From Gammaproteobacteria bacterium (lineage in GTDB: Bacteria; Pseudomonadota; Gammaproteobacteria; Natronospirales; REEB76): a stretch of 49,105 nucleotides of DNA. Every line of letters begins with the position of its first letter. Position 1 is the first letter of the stretch. The notes beneath the pieces are model-generated. The model saw only the letters and a list, made by a program, of their open reading frames with translations. It was not told the DNA's origin and did not search any database. The position numbers were made by a program, and so were the translations under genes. Shown here in pieces: positions 1 to 9,736 of this stretch. Location of the stretch: the NCBI GenBank assembly GCA_035279405.1, contig DATEHU010000052.1, positions 1-49,105 of the forward strand, written 5' to 3'.

Positions 1-37
1 GCGAGGGTCGGGGGTTCGAACCCCTCAGCACCCACCA
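1..37 (+). tRNA. tRNA-Val, 3' part only
   Basis: This is the 3' end of a tRNA cut by the left edge of the window. It shows the 3' strand of the anticodon stem, a T arm with the TTCGAAC loop at 14-20, the acceptor strand AGCACCC at 26-32 and an encoded CCA at 35-37. The anticodon is outside the window. The valine assignment is an inference: the acceptor strand fits the GGGTGCT/AGCACCC type, and tRNA-Val directly before tRNA-Asp and ppiD is a common gammaproteobacterial order. Confidence 0.75.
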
Positions 38-58
38 GGCGCTGCGGAGTGCTGCTGC

Positions 59-135
59 GGAGTGGTAGTTCAGCTGGTTAGAATACCGGCCTGTCACGCC
101 GGGGGTCGCGGGTTCGAATCCCGTCCACTCCGCCA
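59..135 (+). tRNA. tRNA-Asp (GTC)
   Basis: A complete 77-nt cloverleaf. The acceptor GGAGTGG (59-65) pairs fully with CCACTCC (125-131), followed by G and an encoded CCA. The anticodon stem CCGGC/GCCGG (86-90 with 98-102) encloses the loop CTGTCAC, giving anticodon GTC at 93-95. The T loop is TTCGAAT. It lies 21 nt after the tRNA-Val end, and both are probably processed from one transcript. Confidence 0.97.
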
Positions 136-152
136 TACCCAAGTCCTTTCCC

Positions 153-179
153 AGGGCGCCCGCGTGGCGCCCTTTTCTG
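153..179 (+). terminator. Intrinsic terminator after the tRNA pair
   Basis: A perfect 8-bp stem, AGGGCGCC (153-160) with GGCGCCCT (166-173), encloses the loop CGCGT and runs into TTTCTGTT. It ends the transcript carrying the two tRNAs. It lies only 40 nt before the ppiD start, so ppiD needs read-through or its own weak promoter in that gap. Confidence 0.85.
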
Positions 180-218
180 TTGGCCGGTGGAGTGTCCGGC
201 GCCGAGGGTCGTGCAGCG

Positions 219-2138
219 ATGGTCATACAGGCATTTCGCGACAATATCCCCAAATGGCTGACCGGCATCATCCTGGTGCTGATCATCGGTCCGTTCGCGC
301 TCTGGGGCATCAATTCCTATTTTTCCGCCTCCACCGACACTTCGGTGGCCAAAGTTAACGGCAGCGAGATTTCCCCCCAGGATTTCCAGCAAGCCTACCA
401 GAGGCGCTATGAACAGATGCAGCAACAGTTGGGCGCGGCCTTCAAGCCGGAGATGATCGACGAAAAGCAGCTGCGCCAGGAGGTGCTGCGCCAGCTCGTG
501 AACAGTACCCTGCTCGACCAGCAGGTGGCCAAGCAGCATTACGCCATCGGCAATGCCGATCTGGTGGCGGCCGTACAGCAGATTCCCGCCTTTCAGGTGG
601 ACGGCAAATTCTCGACCCAGGCTTACCAGGCCACGCTGACCGCAAATGGGCTGACACCGGCGGCTTTCGAAGAGCGCGAACGCCAGGATCTGGTGGTAAC
701 GCAACTGCAAAATGCCGTCATGCTGAGTGCCTTCGCCACGCCGCAGCAGCTGGAGATCAACCAGCAGGTGCAGGGCGAGGAGCGCGAGATCGGCTACCTT
801 ACGATTGCGGCGGCCCCTTACCTGAAATCGGCCACGGTTTCCGGGCAGGAATTAGCCGCGTATTACCAGGCGCACGCCAAGGAATTCATGACGCCCGAGA
901 AGCTCACGCTGGCATATGTGGAACTGGACGAGGCGCAATTGGCGAAGAGTGTGACCGCCACGGACGAGCAACTGCAGGCCCTGTATCAGCAGCAGCTTGC
1001 ATCTTTCGGACAGGGGGCAGCGCGTGAAGCCCAGCACATTCTGATTGCAGTGGGCGGAAAGGACGCCAAAACGGATGCCGCCGCCAACGCCAAGGCGCAA
1101 GACATCCTGAAGCAGCTCAAGGCGGGTGCGGACTTTGCCACGCTGGCCAGGCAGTATTCGGACGATGCGGGTTCAGCCGCGAATGGCGGCAACCTGGGCT
1201 GGATTACCCGCGGCAGCACCGACAAGAGTTTCGAGGATGCGCTGTTCGGCATTGCCAAGGTCGGAGGCCTGGTGGGGCCGGTAAAACTTGCGGACGGCTA
1301 CGACATCATCAAGCTGGATGGCATCCGTGCCCCCAGTACCAAGTCGTTTGCCGAGGTGCGCAGCCAGTTGCTGGCGCAATACCAGCAGAAGAAAGCGGAT
1401 GACGAATACTTCGCGCTCGGCGATCAGCTCGCGAATCTGGCCTACGAGCACCCCGACTCGCTGCAGGCGGTGAGCAAGCAGCTCAATCTGCCGATTCAAA
1501 CCGTGAACAATGTGACGCGCGACAACGGCAGCGGTATTGCCGCGGACCCCACAGTGCGCCAGAAGGCTTTCAGTGACGAAGTCCTGACCCAGGGCAACAA
1601 CAGCGATCCGATAAAAATCGGCCCGAATCACGTGGTGGTGATCCGCGTACAAGGCCATGTGCCGAGCACGCCGGAGTCGCTGGCCGCGGTGCGCGACCGG
1701 ATCAGCGCCATGCTCAAGCAGCAGCAGGCCATGCAGCAGGCACGCAAGGTTGCCGGCAAGGTGCAGGCCGCGCTCGATTCCGGTAAATCTGCGGCGCAGG
1801 TCGCCGCCAGTTTCCAGCTCAAATTCACCCCGGGCAAATTCGTGACGCGCAACGATGCGAGCGTGCCCGCAGCGGTGCTGAGCGCGGCGTTTGCAGCCCC
1901 GCCACCCGGCAACAAAGCACTCCGGGCCGGCGTGGTGACGCTCCCGGGAGGCGATCAGGCGGTGTTTGAAGTATCGGCGATGAAGACAGGCGGCGTGTCC
2001 GGCTGGGACAAGGCACAGCGCATTGCCGGGCTGCAGCAACTCATGCGTGCGAATGCACAGGCCGAGTTTTTTGCCTATCTTGAAACCTTGCGTCAGCACG
2101 CCAAGGTCAAGATTAATTCCGCAAACATCCAGGAATAA
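219..2138 (+). CDS. ppiD: Periplasmic folding chaperone / peptidyl-prolyl isomerase PpiD
   Basis: A 639-residue inner-membrane-anchored chaperone that helps secreted and outer-membrane proteins fold as they leave the Sec translocon. The sequence shows a short cytoplasmic N-terminus, one membrane segment at about residues 12-34, a SurA-like N-domain and a parvulin (PpiC) domain at about 270-368 with the family motif GGNLGW. A C-terminal rotamase-like region follows. The start at 219 (ATG) gives the family N-terminus MVIQAFRDN; a longer in-frame TTG start at 180 would overlap the terminator and add a non-conserved extension. E. coli PpiD is 623 residues. The tRNA-Val/tRNA-Asp/ppiD order supports the name. 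Confidence 0.95.
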   Translation: MVIQAFRDNIPKWLTGIILVLIIGPFALWGINSYFSASTDTSVAKVNGSEISPQDFQQAYQRRYEQMQQQLGAAFKPEMIDEKQLRQEVLRQLVNSTLLDQQVAKQHYAIGNADLVAAVQQIPAFQVDGKFSTQAYQATLTANGLTPAAFEERERQDLVVTQLQNAVMLSAFATPQQLEINQQVQGEEREIGYLTIAAAPYLKSATVSGQELAAYYQAHAKEFMTPEKLTLAYVELDEAQLAKSVTATDEQLQALYQQQLASFGQGAAREAQHILIAVGGKDAKTDAAANAKAQDILKQLKAGADFATLARQYSDDAGSAANGGNLGWITRGSTDKSFEDALFGIAKVGGLVGPVKLADGYDIIKLDGIRAPSTKSFAEVRSQLLAQYQQKKADDEYFALGDQLANLAYEHPDSLQAVSKQLNLPIQTVNNVTRDNGSGIAADPTVRQKAFSDEVLTQGNNSDPIKIGPNHVVVIRVQGHVPSTPESLAAVRDRISAMLKQQQAMQQARKVAGKVQAALDSGKSAAQVAASFQLKFTPGKFVTRNDASVPAAVLSAAFAAPPPGNKALRAGVVTLPGGDQAVFEVSAMKTGGVSGWDKAQRIAGLQQLMRANAQAEFFAYLETLRQHAKVKINSANIQE

Positions 2139-2218
2139 ATCCACGGGTGCATGTGCACCGTGTGCGGTCAATGCCGGTCATGGCCATGTAGTTTGCAGAC
2201 TAGTGTGGCGCGCGCCGC

Positions 2219-3001
2219 TCAATTCAAGTTCATGCCCACATGGCTGTAGCCGGCATCCACATAGAGGATTTCACCGGTGATGCCGGCCGCCATTTCGGAA
2301 CACAGAAACGCCGCGGCGTTGCCGACGTCTTCGATCGTCACATTCCTGCGCAGCGGCGTCATGTTCTGTACATGTTCCAGAATGCTGCGGAAGCGCCCGA
2401 TGCCGGCCGCCGCCAGAGTCTTGATGGGACCGGCCGAGATGCCGTTGACACGGATGCCTTCGGGCCCGAGAGCGTTGGCGAGAAAACGCACGTTGGCTTC
2501 CAGACTGGCCTTGGCCGGGCCCATGACGTTGTAGTTGGGAATCGCGCGTACCGCGCCGAGGTAAGTCAAGGTGAGGATGGCCGAGGGGTGTGCGCGCATC
2601 AGCGGCCGGGAGGCCTTGGCGAGCGCCGCCAGACTGTAGGCGCTGACGTCGTGGGCGATGCGGAACCCCTCGCGCGTGACCACGTCGGCATAGTTGCCGC
2701 TCAACTGCTCACGCGGTGCGAAAGCCACCGAATGCACCAGGATGTCGAGCGCACTCCATTGACGCTGCAGCGCCGCAAAGGCGGCGTCGATTTCGCCGTC
2801 GCTCGCCACATCCATGGGGAACACCAGCGTCGAGCCAAATTCCCGGGCCATGACCTCGACCCGTTCGCGCAGGCGCTCGCCCTGATAGGTAAACGCCAGC
2901 TCCGCGCCCTCGCGTTTGAAAGCGGCGGCTATGCCATAGGCTATGGAGCGCTCACTGGCCAGGCCGACAATCAGTGCGCGTTTTCCGGAAAGCAAAGCCA
3001 T
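2219..3001 (-). CDS. fabI: Enoyl-[acyl-carrier-protein] reductase [NADH] FabI
   Basis: Catalyses the last step of each fatty-acid elongation cycle, NADH-dependent reduction of trans-2-enoyl-ACP, in the cytoplasm. The 260-residue protein is a short-chain dehydrogenase with the FabI form of the nucleotide-binding start ([13 protein letters not shown], residues 13-25). The FabI catalytic set is visible: Tyr147, Tyr157, Met160 and Lys164 (Y-N-V-M-G-P-A-K). The length matches E. coli FabI (262). It is the last gene of a minus-strand run gloB-mltD-fabI and starts 52 nt after mltD, with GGA about 10 nt before the ATG. It is convergent with ppiD, with 80 nt between. FabI is the target of triclosan and isoniazid-like inhibitors. 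Confidence 0.97.
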   Translation of the reverse strand: MALLSGKRALIVGLASERSIAYGIAAAFKREGAELAFTYQGERLRERVEVMAREFGSTLVFPMDVASDGEIDAAFAALQRQWSALDILVHSVAFAPREQLSGNYADVVTREGFRIAHDVSAYSLAALAKASRPLMRAHPSAILTLTYLGAVRAIPNYNVMGPAKASLEANVRFLANALGPEGIRVNGISAGPIKTLAAAGIGRFRSILEHVQNMTPLRRNVTIEDVGNAAAFLCSEMAAGITGEILYVDAGYSHVGMNLN

Positions 3002-3053
3002 GCAAGTATCCTGCGGTAAGCTGAACGCCGGACCGGTGAGGAGCGCCTGCGGA

Positions 3054-4751
3054 TCAACTGCTGGTGGACTGGTCGGTCACGTCCACGTACAGTTTCAGGC
3101 GTTCACCGGCATGCAGATAGTCTGCGGTGTTGATGCCATTCCAGCCGGCAATCTGCACCACGCTCACGTTGAAGCGCGCCGAGATCGAGGATAGCGAGTC
3201 GCCGCTGCGCACCCGGTAATACACCACGCGCTGGGTGTCAGGCGCGCCGGCCGGCAATTCATAGGCGGTATCCAGAACCTGCGCGTGTTGCTGGTGGATC
3301 GTCAATCTCTGACCAACGTGCAGCACGCTGTGCAGATTGAGCCCGTTCCATTGCGCCAATTGTGCAACCTTGACGCCGTAGCGGCGCGCAATCGTCGACA
3401 GCGATTCGCCGCTGTGTACATGGTGCACGATACGGCCGCCGGGCTCGTAGCGATCGCGGCCAGGGCCATGCCGGCGGGCCAAGCGGGCTTCCGCCACCAG
3501 CGTGGCGTCCGCCAAGGTCTTGCGTGCCACCGGGATGAGCAGCACCTGATGCACATGGAGGATGTTGCCGTGCAGGCCATTGAGCGTGCGAATCACCGCC
3601 ACTGTGGTGTGATGGCGGCGCGCAATTGCCCCCAGCGTGTCGCCGGACTGCACGCGGTGCGTGGCCCATTGCACCCGGTCATGCGCCGGCAGGTGCGCGA
3701 ATGCCGTTTCAAATTGAGTTTGCGTGTCGAGTGGTACCAGCAGGGTGGTTGGACCTGAAGGGTCGGTGGCCCAGCGGTTGAAGCCGGGATTCAGCAGATA
3801 CATTTGCTGGGTGGTGATGCCGGCGAGTTTGGCGGCGGTCGCCAGATCAATCTGGCCGCCGACGTTCACCTGCGCGAGATAGGCCTGATTGGGAATCGCC
3901 GGCAGGGTCACGCCGAGGTGCCCGGACGTGGCGACCAGTTGGCAGATGGCCAGCAGCCTGGGCACATACGCGCGCGTTTCGGCCGGCAGGTCGAGGTGCC
4001 AGAAATCCGTCGGCAGGCCGCGGCGCGCGTTGTAATCAATGGCGCGCTGCACCGTGCCGCCGCCGGAGTTGTAGGCCGCCAGCGCCAGCAGCCAGTCATC
4101 GTGGAATTGGCCGTGCAGGTACTCGAGATAATCCAGCGCCGCGCGCGTCGAGGCCACCACGTCGCGGCGGCCGTCATACCACCAGTCCTGTTTGAGATCC
4201 CAGCTGCGTCCGGTGCCGGGAATGAACTGCCACAAGCCCGCAGCGCGACCGTTGGAATAGGCGAACGGATCGAAAGCGCTTTCCACCACCGGCAAGAGTG
4301 CGATGTCGAGCGGCATTTTGCGCGCTTCAACTTGCTGCACGATGTAATACAGATAAGGGCGCGCGCGATTGGCAACCCGCTCCAGGTACGCGCCGTGTTG
4401 TGCGTACCAACTCAGCTCGTTCTGTACCCGGCCATCGCCCTCAGCCGCCGACAGGCTGAAATGCTTGCCGAGGTAATCCCAGAGATCGGCATATTCGGTT
4501 TGCGCTGGCGTGATATTGAGGTTTTCCCACTCAATCAGCGGCGAGTTGTCGTTGAGATCCGGAATGGGAGTGCCGCTCACATTGACCGGCGTCGCCACGC
4601 TGCTGGCAGGCGGTGCAGCCGAGGTCACGGCCACGGCAGGCGGCGTGTGGCTGGCCGCCGCAACCGCGGGAGAGTGATTCATGGACGCACAACCGACGCC
4701 GGCCAAAGCCGAGGCGCACACCAGCAACAGCGAAATCGTGCGTCGGGTCAT
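3054..4751 (-). CDS. mltD: Membrane-bound lytic murein transglycosylase D with three LysM repeats
   Basis: Cleaves the glycan strands of peptidoglycan, forming 1,6-anhydro ends. The 565-residue protein begins with an export signal and a lipobox-like L-A-G-V-G-C, suggesting lipidation at Cys21; the -3 position is atypical. After a proline/alanine-rich linker comes an SLT domain with the catalytic Glu157 in the motif VVESAFDP and the following [13 protein letters not shown] block. Three LysM peptidoglycan-binding repeats follow in the C-terminal half, each with an xVxSGDxL core. E. coli MltD (452 residues) has two LysM repeats, so one more is present here. It starts 14 nt after gloB, as part of the gloB-mltD-fabI run. 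Confidence 0.95.
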   Translation of the reverse strand: MTRRTISLLLVCASALAGVGCASMNHSPAVAAASHTPPAVAVTSAAPPASSVATPVNVSGTPIPDLNDNSPLIEWENLNITPAQTEYADLWDYLGKHFSLSAAEGDGRVQNELSWYAQHGAYLERVANRARPYLYYIVQQVEARKMPLDIALLPVVESAFDPFAYSNGRAAGLWQFIPGTGRSWDLKQDWWYDGRRDVVASTRAALDYLEYLHGQFHDDWLLALAAYNSGGGTVQRAIDYNARRGLPTDFWHLDLPAETRAYVPRLLAICQLVATSGHLGVTLPAIPNQAYLAQVNVGGQIDLATAAKLAGITTQQMYLLNPGFNRWATDPSGPTTLLVPLDTQTQFETAFAHLPAHDRVQWATHRVQSGDTLGAIARRHHTTVAVIRTLNGLHGNILHVHQVLLIPVARKTLADATLVAEARLARRHGPGRDRYEPGGRIVHHVHSGESLSTIARRYGVKVAQLAQWNGLNLHSVLHVGQRLTIHQQHAQVLDTAYELPAGAPDTQRVVYYRVRSGDSLSSISARFNVSVVQIAGWNGINTADYLHAGERLKLYVDVTDQSTSS

Positions 4752-4765
4752 TGGCAGCAGTTCCT

Positions 4766-5536
4766 TCAGGTCAAGGTATCCTTCCAGCTTCGAATCACGG
4801 CAAACACCTCGATCTCGTCTGCGGGCGTATGTCCCGCATGTCCGGTCGCGGCGGCGATCACCGCGGGTTCACGGCAGCGCAAGAACGGGTTCACCTGCCG
4901 CTCGCGCACCAAATTTGAAGGCAACGTGGGCAGGTTTTGCCGGCGCCGCTGCGCGGCTTGTGCGGCGTATGTGCGTATCTCCCGGTTCTGCGGTTCGACC
5001 AGCTGCGCGAAGCGCAGGTTGGCCACGGTGTATTCATGTCCACAACACACGCTGGTTGCATCCGGCAATGCCGCAAGTTTGCCCAGAGATTGGCTCATTT
5101 GCGCTGCGCTGCCTTCGAACAGGCGACCGCAACCGGCGCTGAACAGCGTGTCGCCGCAGAATACTATATTGTGGCCGTGGTAGGCGATATGCCCGGCCGT
5201 GTGGCCGGGGATGTCGAGCACCTGGAAACGGGCCTGGAGCGCGGGAATTTCCGCGCATTGCCCCGCTTGCATCGGGTGATTTACCGCGGCGATGGACTCG
5301 CGGGCCGGTCCGTACACCGGACAGCCGTTGATTGCGGCCAGACGAGCGGCGCCGCTCATGTGGTCGGCGTGATGATGGGTAATGAAAATTGCCGCAAGGA
5401 CCAAATGCCGGTCCGCAAGCGCCCGCAGTGCCGGACCGGGCTCGCCGGGATCCACCACGATAGCCGCCTGCTCGCCGGCCAGCAGCCAGATGTAATTGTC
5501 ACGCAGTGCGGGCAGCGGTATCAGATTGAAGCGCAT
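4766..5536 (-). CDS. gloB: Hydroxyacylglutathione hydrolase (glyoxalase II)
   Basis: Hydrolyses S-D-lactoylglutathione to D-lactate and glutathione, the second step of methylglyoxal detoxification. The 256-residue metallo-beta-lactamase-fold protein has the binuclear metal motif THHHADH, a downstream GHTAGH histidine, the FCGDTLF aspartate and the CGHEYT block typical of GloB, and a C-terminal domain with a glutathione-binding R-x5-NPF (RERQVNPF). I chose the ATG at 5536 because it gives the conserved MRFNLIPLPALRDNY; an in-frame start 14 codons upstream adds no conserved sequence. It is first in the minus-strand run and divergent from the methyltransferase gene 82 nt away. Confidence 0.95.
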   Translation of the reverse strand: MRFNLIPLPALRDNYIWLLAGEQAAIVVDPGEPGPALRALADRHLVLAAIFITHHHADHMSGAARLAAINGCPVYGPARESIAAVNHPMQAGQCAEIPALQARFQVLDIPGHTAGHIAYHGHNIVFCGDTLFSAGCGRLFEGSAAQMSQSLGKLAALPDATSVCCGHEYTVANLRFAQLVEPQNREIRTYAAQAAQRRRQNLPTLPSNLVRERQVNPFLRCREPAVIAAATGHAGHTPADEIEVFAVIRSWKDTLT

Positions 5537-5618
5537 GCCGGCATGGTAACCAAGCCGGCCGCGGCCGCCAAACCGCACAGGCTTGTGCTAGTGTCCCGGC
5601 GGCCGGAGACAGATTGAA

Positions 5619-6326
5619 ATGACGGACTGCAGCACGCTGAGGCGGCGGAATTCCTGGTTTGCGGAACGCACCGGTGCTTATCTGTTGCGCCAGGAGCGCG
5701 CTGTGTTGGCCGAAGCGCTGCCGACGATGTTTGGTTATTTTCTGGTGCAAGTGGGCATGTGGGGTCCGGCAGGGGGGTTGTTGCATGCCAGCCCGATCCG
5801 CGCGCAGTTCGTGCTGGCTCCGGAGCCCGACGCCGCGTTGCAGGTGCGCACCGAACCCGAGGCGTTGCCGCTGGCCACCGATGCGGTGGATGCCATGCTG
5901 TTGCCGCACACGTTGGAACACGCACGCGATCCGCACAGTGTCTTGCGCGAGGCGGAGCGGGTAATGGTCGGCGAAGCACACCTGGTCATTCTCGGATTTC
6001 ACCCCTGGGGCTGCTGGGCATTGCAGCAGCGTGCAGGCGCTCCGACGCCATGGGCGGGACGCTACGTGGGTGTGCGACGCCTGCGTGAATGGCTGGCGGT
6101 GCTGGGGTTCGAGACCGTGCACGTGCGTCACTATCTCTTCCGTCCGCCGTTTGCGCGCGGTCTGCTGGTGCGCAGTGCATTTCTGGATCGCTGGCGCTGG
6201 CGCATCACCGCCGGCGCCTATATGCTGGTGGCACGCAAGCGTGTATTCGGCGTGACTCCGCTGCGCCTCAGACATGTCACGCCCAAACGCGCGTTCGTGG
6301 ATGTGGCCAATCCAACGGCACGGTGA
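5619..6326 (+). CDS. SAM-dependent methyltransferase, YafS-like
   Basis: A 235-residue class I methyltransferase of the Methyltransf_11 type with unknown substrate. The segment around [23 protein letters not shown] (about residues 86-108) is the motif II/III region seen in this family (D-A-V-D...H-x-L-E-H). The glycine-rich SAM loop is poorly conserved. Its position between gloB (divergent) and rnhA-dnaQ matches E. coli yafS, which supports the identity by synteny. It ends 4 nt before the rnhA start, so the two are surely co-transcribed. Confidence 0.85.
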   Translation: MTDCSTLRRRNSWFAERTGAYLLRQERAVLAEALPTMFGYFLVQVGMWGPAGGLLHASPIRAQFVLAPEPDAALQVRTEPEALPLATDAVDAMLLPHTLEHARDPHSVLREAERVMVGEAHLVILGFHPWGCWALQQRAGAPTPWAGRYVGVRRLREWLAVLGFETVHVRHYLFRPPFARGLLVRSAFLDRWRWRITAGAYMLVARKRVFGVTPLRLRHVTPKRAFVDVANPTAR

Positions 6327-6330
6327 CGGG

Positions 6331-6783
6331 ATGGACTCGGTGGAAATCTATACGGACGGTGCGTGCCGCGGCAATCCCGGTCCGGGGGGCTGGGCGGCGG
6401 TTCTGCGCAGCGGCGCACACGAAAAAACCCTGCAGGGGAGCGCAGCGCAAACCACCAACAACCGCATGGAACTGACCGCGGCGCTGTCCGCATTGCAGGC
6501 GCTCACGCGCCCGGCAAGCGTCGTGGTGTACACGGATTCCAAGTACGTGCAGCAGGGGATCAGCGAGTGGCTGCCGTCGTGGCGCGCACGCGGCTGGAAG
6601 ACCGCCGGCAAGAAGCCGGTCAAGAATCTCGACCTGTGGCAGGCGCTGCACCAGGCGACGACCGGACACGCGATCGAATGGCGCTGGGTACGCGGGCATG
6701 CCGGGAACCCGTACAACGAAATGGTGGACCAGCTGGCCAACGCGGCGATTGACGCAATGCTGGGCGCGGGGAGCAACGCATGA
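6331..6783 (+). CDS. rnhA: Ribonuclease HI
   Basis: Degrades the RNA strand of RNA-DNA hybrids such as R-loops and primers. The 150-residue protein starts [17 protein letters not shown] and keeps the four catalytic acids: Asp8 (YTDGA), Glu in NNRMELTAA, Asp in VYTDSKYV and Asp in NEMVDQLA, plus the loop His in GHAGNP. The ATG at 6331 lies 4 nt after the methyltransferase stop; a longer in-frame start upstream would overlap that gene. The stop overlaps the dnaQ start (ATGA). Confidence 0.97.
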   Translation: MDSVEIYTDGACRGNPGPGGWAAVLRSGAHEKTLQGSAAQTTNNRMELTAALSALQALTRPASVVVYTDSKYVQQGISEWLPSWRARGWKTAGKKPVKNLDLWQALHQATTGHAIEWRWVRGHAGNPYNEMVDQLANAAIDAMLGAGSNA

Positions 6784-7481
6784 GACAGGTGGTTCTGGAT
6801 ACCGAGACCACCGGACTCGAGCCCGCCGAGGGACATCGCATCATCGAAATCGGGTGCGTGGAACTGCTTGATCGACGCGTCACGCAGCGCAACTTTCATC
6901 AATATATAAATCCGGAGCGCGGCGTGGATGCCGGCGCCGCCGAAATCCACAACCTGAGCGAGGAGTTTCTGACGGGCAAACCGCGGTTTGCGCAGATTGC
7001 CGCGGAGTTCCTCAAGTTTGTCGAGGGCGCGGAGCTGGTGATCCACAACGCGGCTTTCGACGTCGCGTTTCTCAACAGCGAATTGCGCCGGTTGGGTGAC
7101 GCGCAGGCGGACATCACCCGCCAATGCCGCGTACTGGACACGCTGGAATTGGCGCGCGGGCTGCATCCCGGTCAGAAGAACAGCCTCGACGCCTTGTGCA
7201 AGCGTTATCACGTGGACAACAGCACGCGTGAATATCACGGCGCGTTGCTGGATGCGCAACTGCTGGCCGAGGTGTATCTGGCCATGACCGGCGGGCAAGC
7301 CAGCCTGTCGCTGGATGCGTCTGCCGGAAAATCCGGCACGCACGCCAGTACGCCGCTACCCGTGGATCGCACGGGGATTTCCCTGGCCGTGATTCATGCA
7401 TCCGACCAGGAATTTCAGGCGCATCGTGACCGTCTTGCCGCCATCCGCAAGCGCAGCGGCAAGTGCCTGTGGACGGAGTGA
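6780..7481 (+). CDS. dnaQ: DNA polymerase III subunit epsilon (3'-5' proofreading exonuclease)
   Basis: The proofreading subunit of the replicative polymerase. The 233-residue protein opens with Exo I ([12 protein letters not shown]) and continues with Exo II ([17 protein letters not shown]) and Exo III-epsilon ([16 protein letters not shown]), the DEDDh signature. The C-terminal tail, which binds the alpha subunit in the family, is less conserved. It overlaps rnhA by four bases (ATGA), so translation is coupled. The rnhA-dnaQ pair is usually divergent in enterics, but here both genes read the same way. Confidence 0.95.
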   Translation: MRQVVLDTETTGLEPAEGHRIIEIGCVELLDRRVTQRNFHQYINPERGVDAGAAEIHNLSEEFLTGKPRFAQIAAEFLKFVEGAELVIHNAAFDVAFLNSELRRLGDAQADITRQCRVLDTLELARGLHPGQKNSLDALCKRYHVDNSTREYHGALLDAQLLAEVYLAMTGGQASLSLDASAGKSGTHASTPLPVDRTGISLAVIHASDQEFQAHRDRLAAIRKRSGKCLWTE

Positions 7482-7505
7482 ATGCGTAGGCAGGGGCGCT
7501 GAGCC

Positions 7506-8963
7506 ATGCGTGTGTGGCACAGCCTGCACGGCCTGTTTCTCGGTGCTGCGCCCGGCTGGTACAAGCTGTGTGTGCTCGCATTTCTGATTGTCAATCCGCT
7601 GGTGTTTTTCGCCGCCGGCGCGTTCACGGCCGGTTGGCTGCTGGTGGTGGAGTTCATCTTCACGCTCGCCATGGCCCTCAAATGCTATCCGCTGCAGGCC
7701 GGCGGATTGCTGGCGCTGGAAGCCGTGCTCATCGGCATGGCGGGTCCGAGCGCCGTGTATCAGGAGGTGGCGCACAACTTGCCGGTGCTGTTGCTGCTGA
7801 TGTTCATGGTGGCCGGGATTTTCTTCATGCAAGATTTGCTGCTGGCGGTATTTACCCGGCTGTTGCTCGGCCTGCGACGCAAGTGGCTGTTGAGTTTGTG
7901 TTTTTGCCTGGTAGCGGCGTTTCTGGCCGCGTTTCTCGATGCCTTGACGGTAATTGCCGTGGTGATCACCGTCGTAGGCGGTTTTTACGCGGTGTATCAG
8001 CGCACGGCCGCATCCGGCGGGAGCCAGTTGGACCCGAAGGAGCTGGAGCAGTTCCGCGCGTTTTTGCGCAGCCTGATGATGCACGCGGCCGTGGGCACGA
8101 CCCTGGGCGGCGTGTACACGCTCGTGGGTCAGCCGCAAAACCTGCTGGTCGGCGACATCATGGGCTGGAATTTCGGCGAGTTCGTGCGGCGCATGACGCC
8201 GGTGGCGCTGCCGGTGATTGCGGCCGGGTTGTGCCTGGTGGTGGTGCTGGAAAAATCGCGGCTGTTTGGTTACGGCGCGGCCCTACCCGACAGCGTGCGT
8301 CAAATACTGCATGTGCATGCGCGCACCGGTCTGGATCAGGACATGACACGCAAGCGCGTGATTATCGCGATCCAGGCCGTTGCCGGTTTGTTGTTGATAG
8401 TCGCGCTGGCGCTGCATCTCGCGGAAGTCGGGCTCATCGGCCTGGCGTTGCTTTTGACCGTGACGGCCTTTACCGGTGTCACCGAGGAGAAGCGCCTGGG
8501 TCAGGCATTTCACGAGGCCATGCCGTTTGCCGCCCTGCTGGTGGTGTTCTTCGCGGTGGTGGCGGTGATTCAGCAGGCCGATTTATTCACGCCGGTGATC
8601 AACTGGGTGCTGCATTTCGAGGGCCGCGCGCAACTGGCGCTGCTGTATGTGGCCAATGGCCTGCTGTCCGCGGTCAGCGACAACGTGTTTGTGGCTACGG
8701 TGTATATCAAGCAGGCGCAGGATGTGTTTTTAGCGCACCACATCAGCCGCGCGCAGTTCGAGTTGTTTGCCGTGGCCATCAACAGCGGCACCAATATTCC
8801 AAGCATCGCCACGCCCAATGGCCAAGCGGCCTTCCTGTTTCTGTTGACCTCGGGGGTGGCACCGCTGCTGCGGCTGTCCTATCTGCGCATGGTGTGGATG
8901 GCGCTGCCGTTCACCGTGGTTCTGACATCGGTGGGACTGCTGGCATTGGTATTTCTCGTGTGA
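7506..8963 (+). CDS. nhaB: Na+/H+ antiporter NhaB
   Basis: Exports Na+ in exchange for H+ across the inner membrane, keeping cytoplasmic sodium and pH in range. The 485-residue protein is almost entirely hydrophobic, with about a dozen predicted membrane segments, and has the NhaB-like N-terminus (P-G-W-Y-K, then NPLVFF). Conserved blocks such as [34 protein letters not shown] and [11 protein letters not shown] are visible. E. coli NhaB is 513 residues. The gene starts 24 nt after dnaQ and may be read from the same transcript. Confidence 0.93.
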   Translation: MRVWHSLHGLFLGAAPGWYKLCVLAFLIVNPLVFFAAGAFTAGWLLVVEFIFTLAMALKCYPLQAGGLLALEAVLIGMAGPSAVYQEVAHNLPVLLLLMFMVAGIFFMQDLLLAVFTRLLLGLRRKWLLSLCFCLVAAFLAAFLDALTVIAVVITVVGGFYAVYQRTAASGGSQLDPKELEQFRAFLRSLMMHAAVGTTLGGVYTLVGQPQNLLVGDIMGWNFGEFVRRMTPVALPVIAAGLCLVVVLEKSRLFGYGAALPDSVRQILHVHARTGLDQDMTRKRVIIAIQAVAGLLLIVALALHLAEVGLIGLALLLTVTAFTGVTEEKRLGQAFHEAMPFAALLVVFFAVVAVIQQADLFTPVINWVLHFEGRAQLALLYVANGLLSAVSDNVFVATVYIKQAQDVFLAHHISRAQFELFAVAINSGTNIPSIATPNGQAAFLFLLTSGVAPLLRLSYLRMVWMALPFTVVLTSVGLLALVFLV

Positions 8964-9036
8964 CGGTCGCGGATGGGCTAAACTGATGCGCCCCGGGCCC
9001 GCCAACGTCCACCGATCACGCTCAAAGAGGTGCGTC

Positions 9037-9699
9037 ATGTCGAAGACAATTGCAGGACTGTGCAGCGCCTGTGTGATACTGATTTGGCCACTGGCGTGTG
9101 TCGCCCAACAGACGAGTCCCGCGCAGGGTCAGTCGCTGCAACCGAGCGTCGATCAGTCCTCGGCGCCAGCGCAGCCCGCGACGCCGCAGGATGTGTTCAG
9201 CTACAGTTATCTGCAGGTTGATCGTCTGTCCGAACAATCCTTTGCGTTCAACAGTCTGTCGGCGGGCAATGGCCTGCGATTCGCCTATGATTTTCCCGAT
9301 CAGGTGTATCTGTTCGGCGAATGGAACTCAATGGATTTCGACCGTCTGCCCGGCAGCCACGATCTTGCGGGCCTGGGCGTCGGCGCCCATCAGCAGTACA
9401 ACGCCTCGACATCCTTTTACGTGAACCTGTCGTATCTGCGCGATCAACTGAGCGGAAGTCTGGGCGGTGCCCGCGATTACTACTGGCGCCTGAGCTATGG
9501 TTTCCAGAGCCAGCTGTCGAGCTTTATCGGGCTGACAGCGGCGATTCTCACCGAGCGCAATACCGATTTCGGCCGCCGTCCGTTCGGCGAGCGGCTCGGC
9601 CTGATCTTTGGCGGCCGCACCGCGGCCCTGACGGTGTCCGCTGAACACACCAATAACGGCAACCGTCTGGAGGCCGCGCTCACCTGGTATTACAGGTAA
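9037..9699 (+). CDS. Secreted beta-strand-rich protein, probably outer-membrane barrel
   Basis: A 220-residue protein with an N-terminal signal peptide ending near residue 23 (WPLACVAQQ) and a Gln/Pro/Ala-rich linker. A body of alternating aromatic and polar strands follows, such as FSYSYLQVD, YLFGEWNSM, SFYVNLSYL and YYWRLSYGFQS. The last residues are a strand (AALTWYYR), without the usual terminal Phe. It resembles small outer-membrane barrels of uncertain function; I do not recognise a named family. The start at 9037 has AAAGAGG at 9024-9030; an upstream in-frame ATG at 8986 would place the signal peptide internally. It lies 73 nt after nhaB. Confidence 0.8.
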   Translation: MSKTIAGLCSACVILIWPLACVAQQTSPAQGQSLQPSVDQSSAPAQPATPQDVFSYSYLQVDRLSEQSFAFNSLSAGNGLRFAYDFPDQVYLFGEWNSMDFDRLPGSHDLAGLGVGAHQQYNASTSFYVNLSYLRDQLSGSLGGARDYYWRLSYGFQSQLSSFIGLTAAILTERNTDFGRRPFGERLGLIFGGRTAALTVSAEHTNNGNRLEAALTWYYR

Positions 9700-9736
9700 C
9701 CCTGTGCATTGATTCCGGCTCGCCCGGCCGCGCCGC

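Noticed and set aside
2144-2160. GGTGCA-TG-TGCACC hairpin between ppiD and fabI as a terminator
   Set aside because: Stem with an implausibly small loop and no T run on either side; at most a weak structure between convergent genes.
3804-5183. A 459-codon plus-strand frame opposite mltD and gloB
   Set aside because: Both minus-strand genes are identified by catalytic motifs and synteny; this frame has none.
7514-8986. A 490-codon frame in +2 relative to nhaB
   Set aside because: Gly/Ala/Arg-rich shadow of the NhaB frame; NhaB motifs and membrane segments lie in the other frame.
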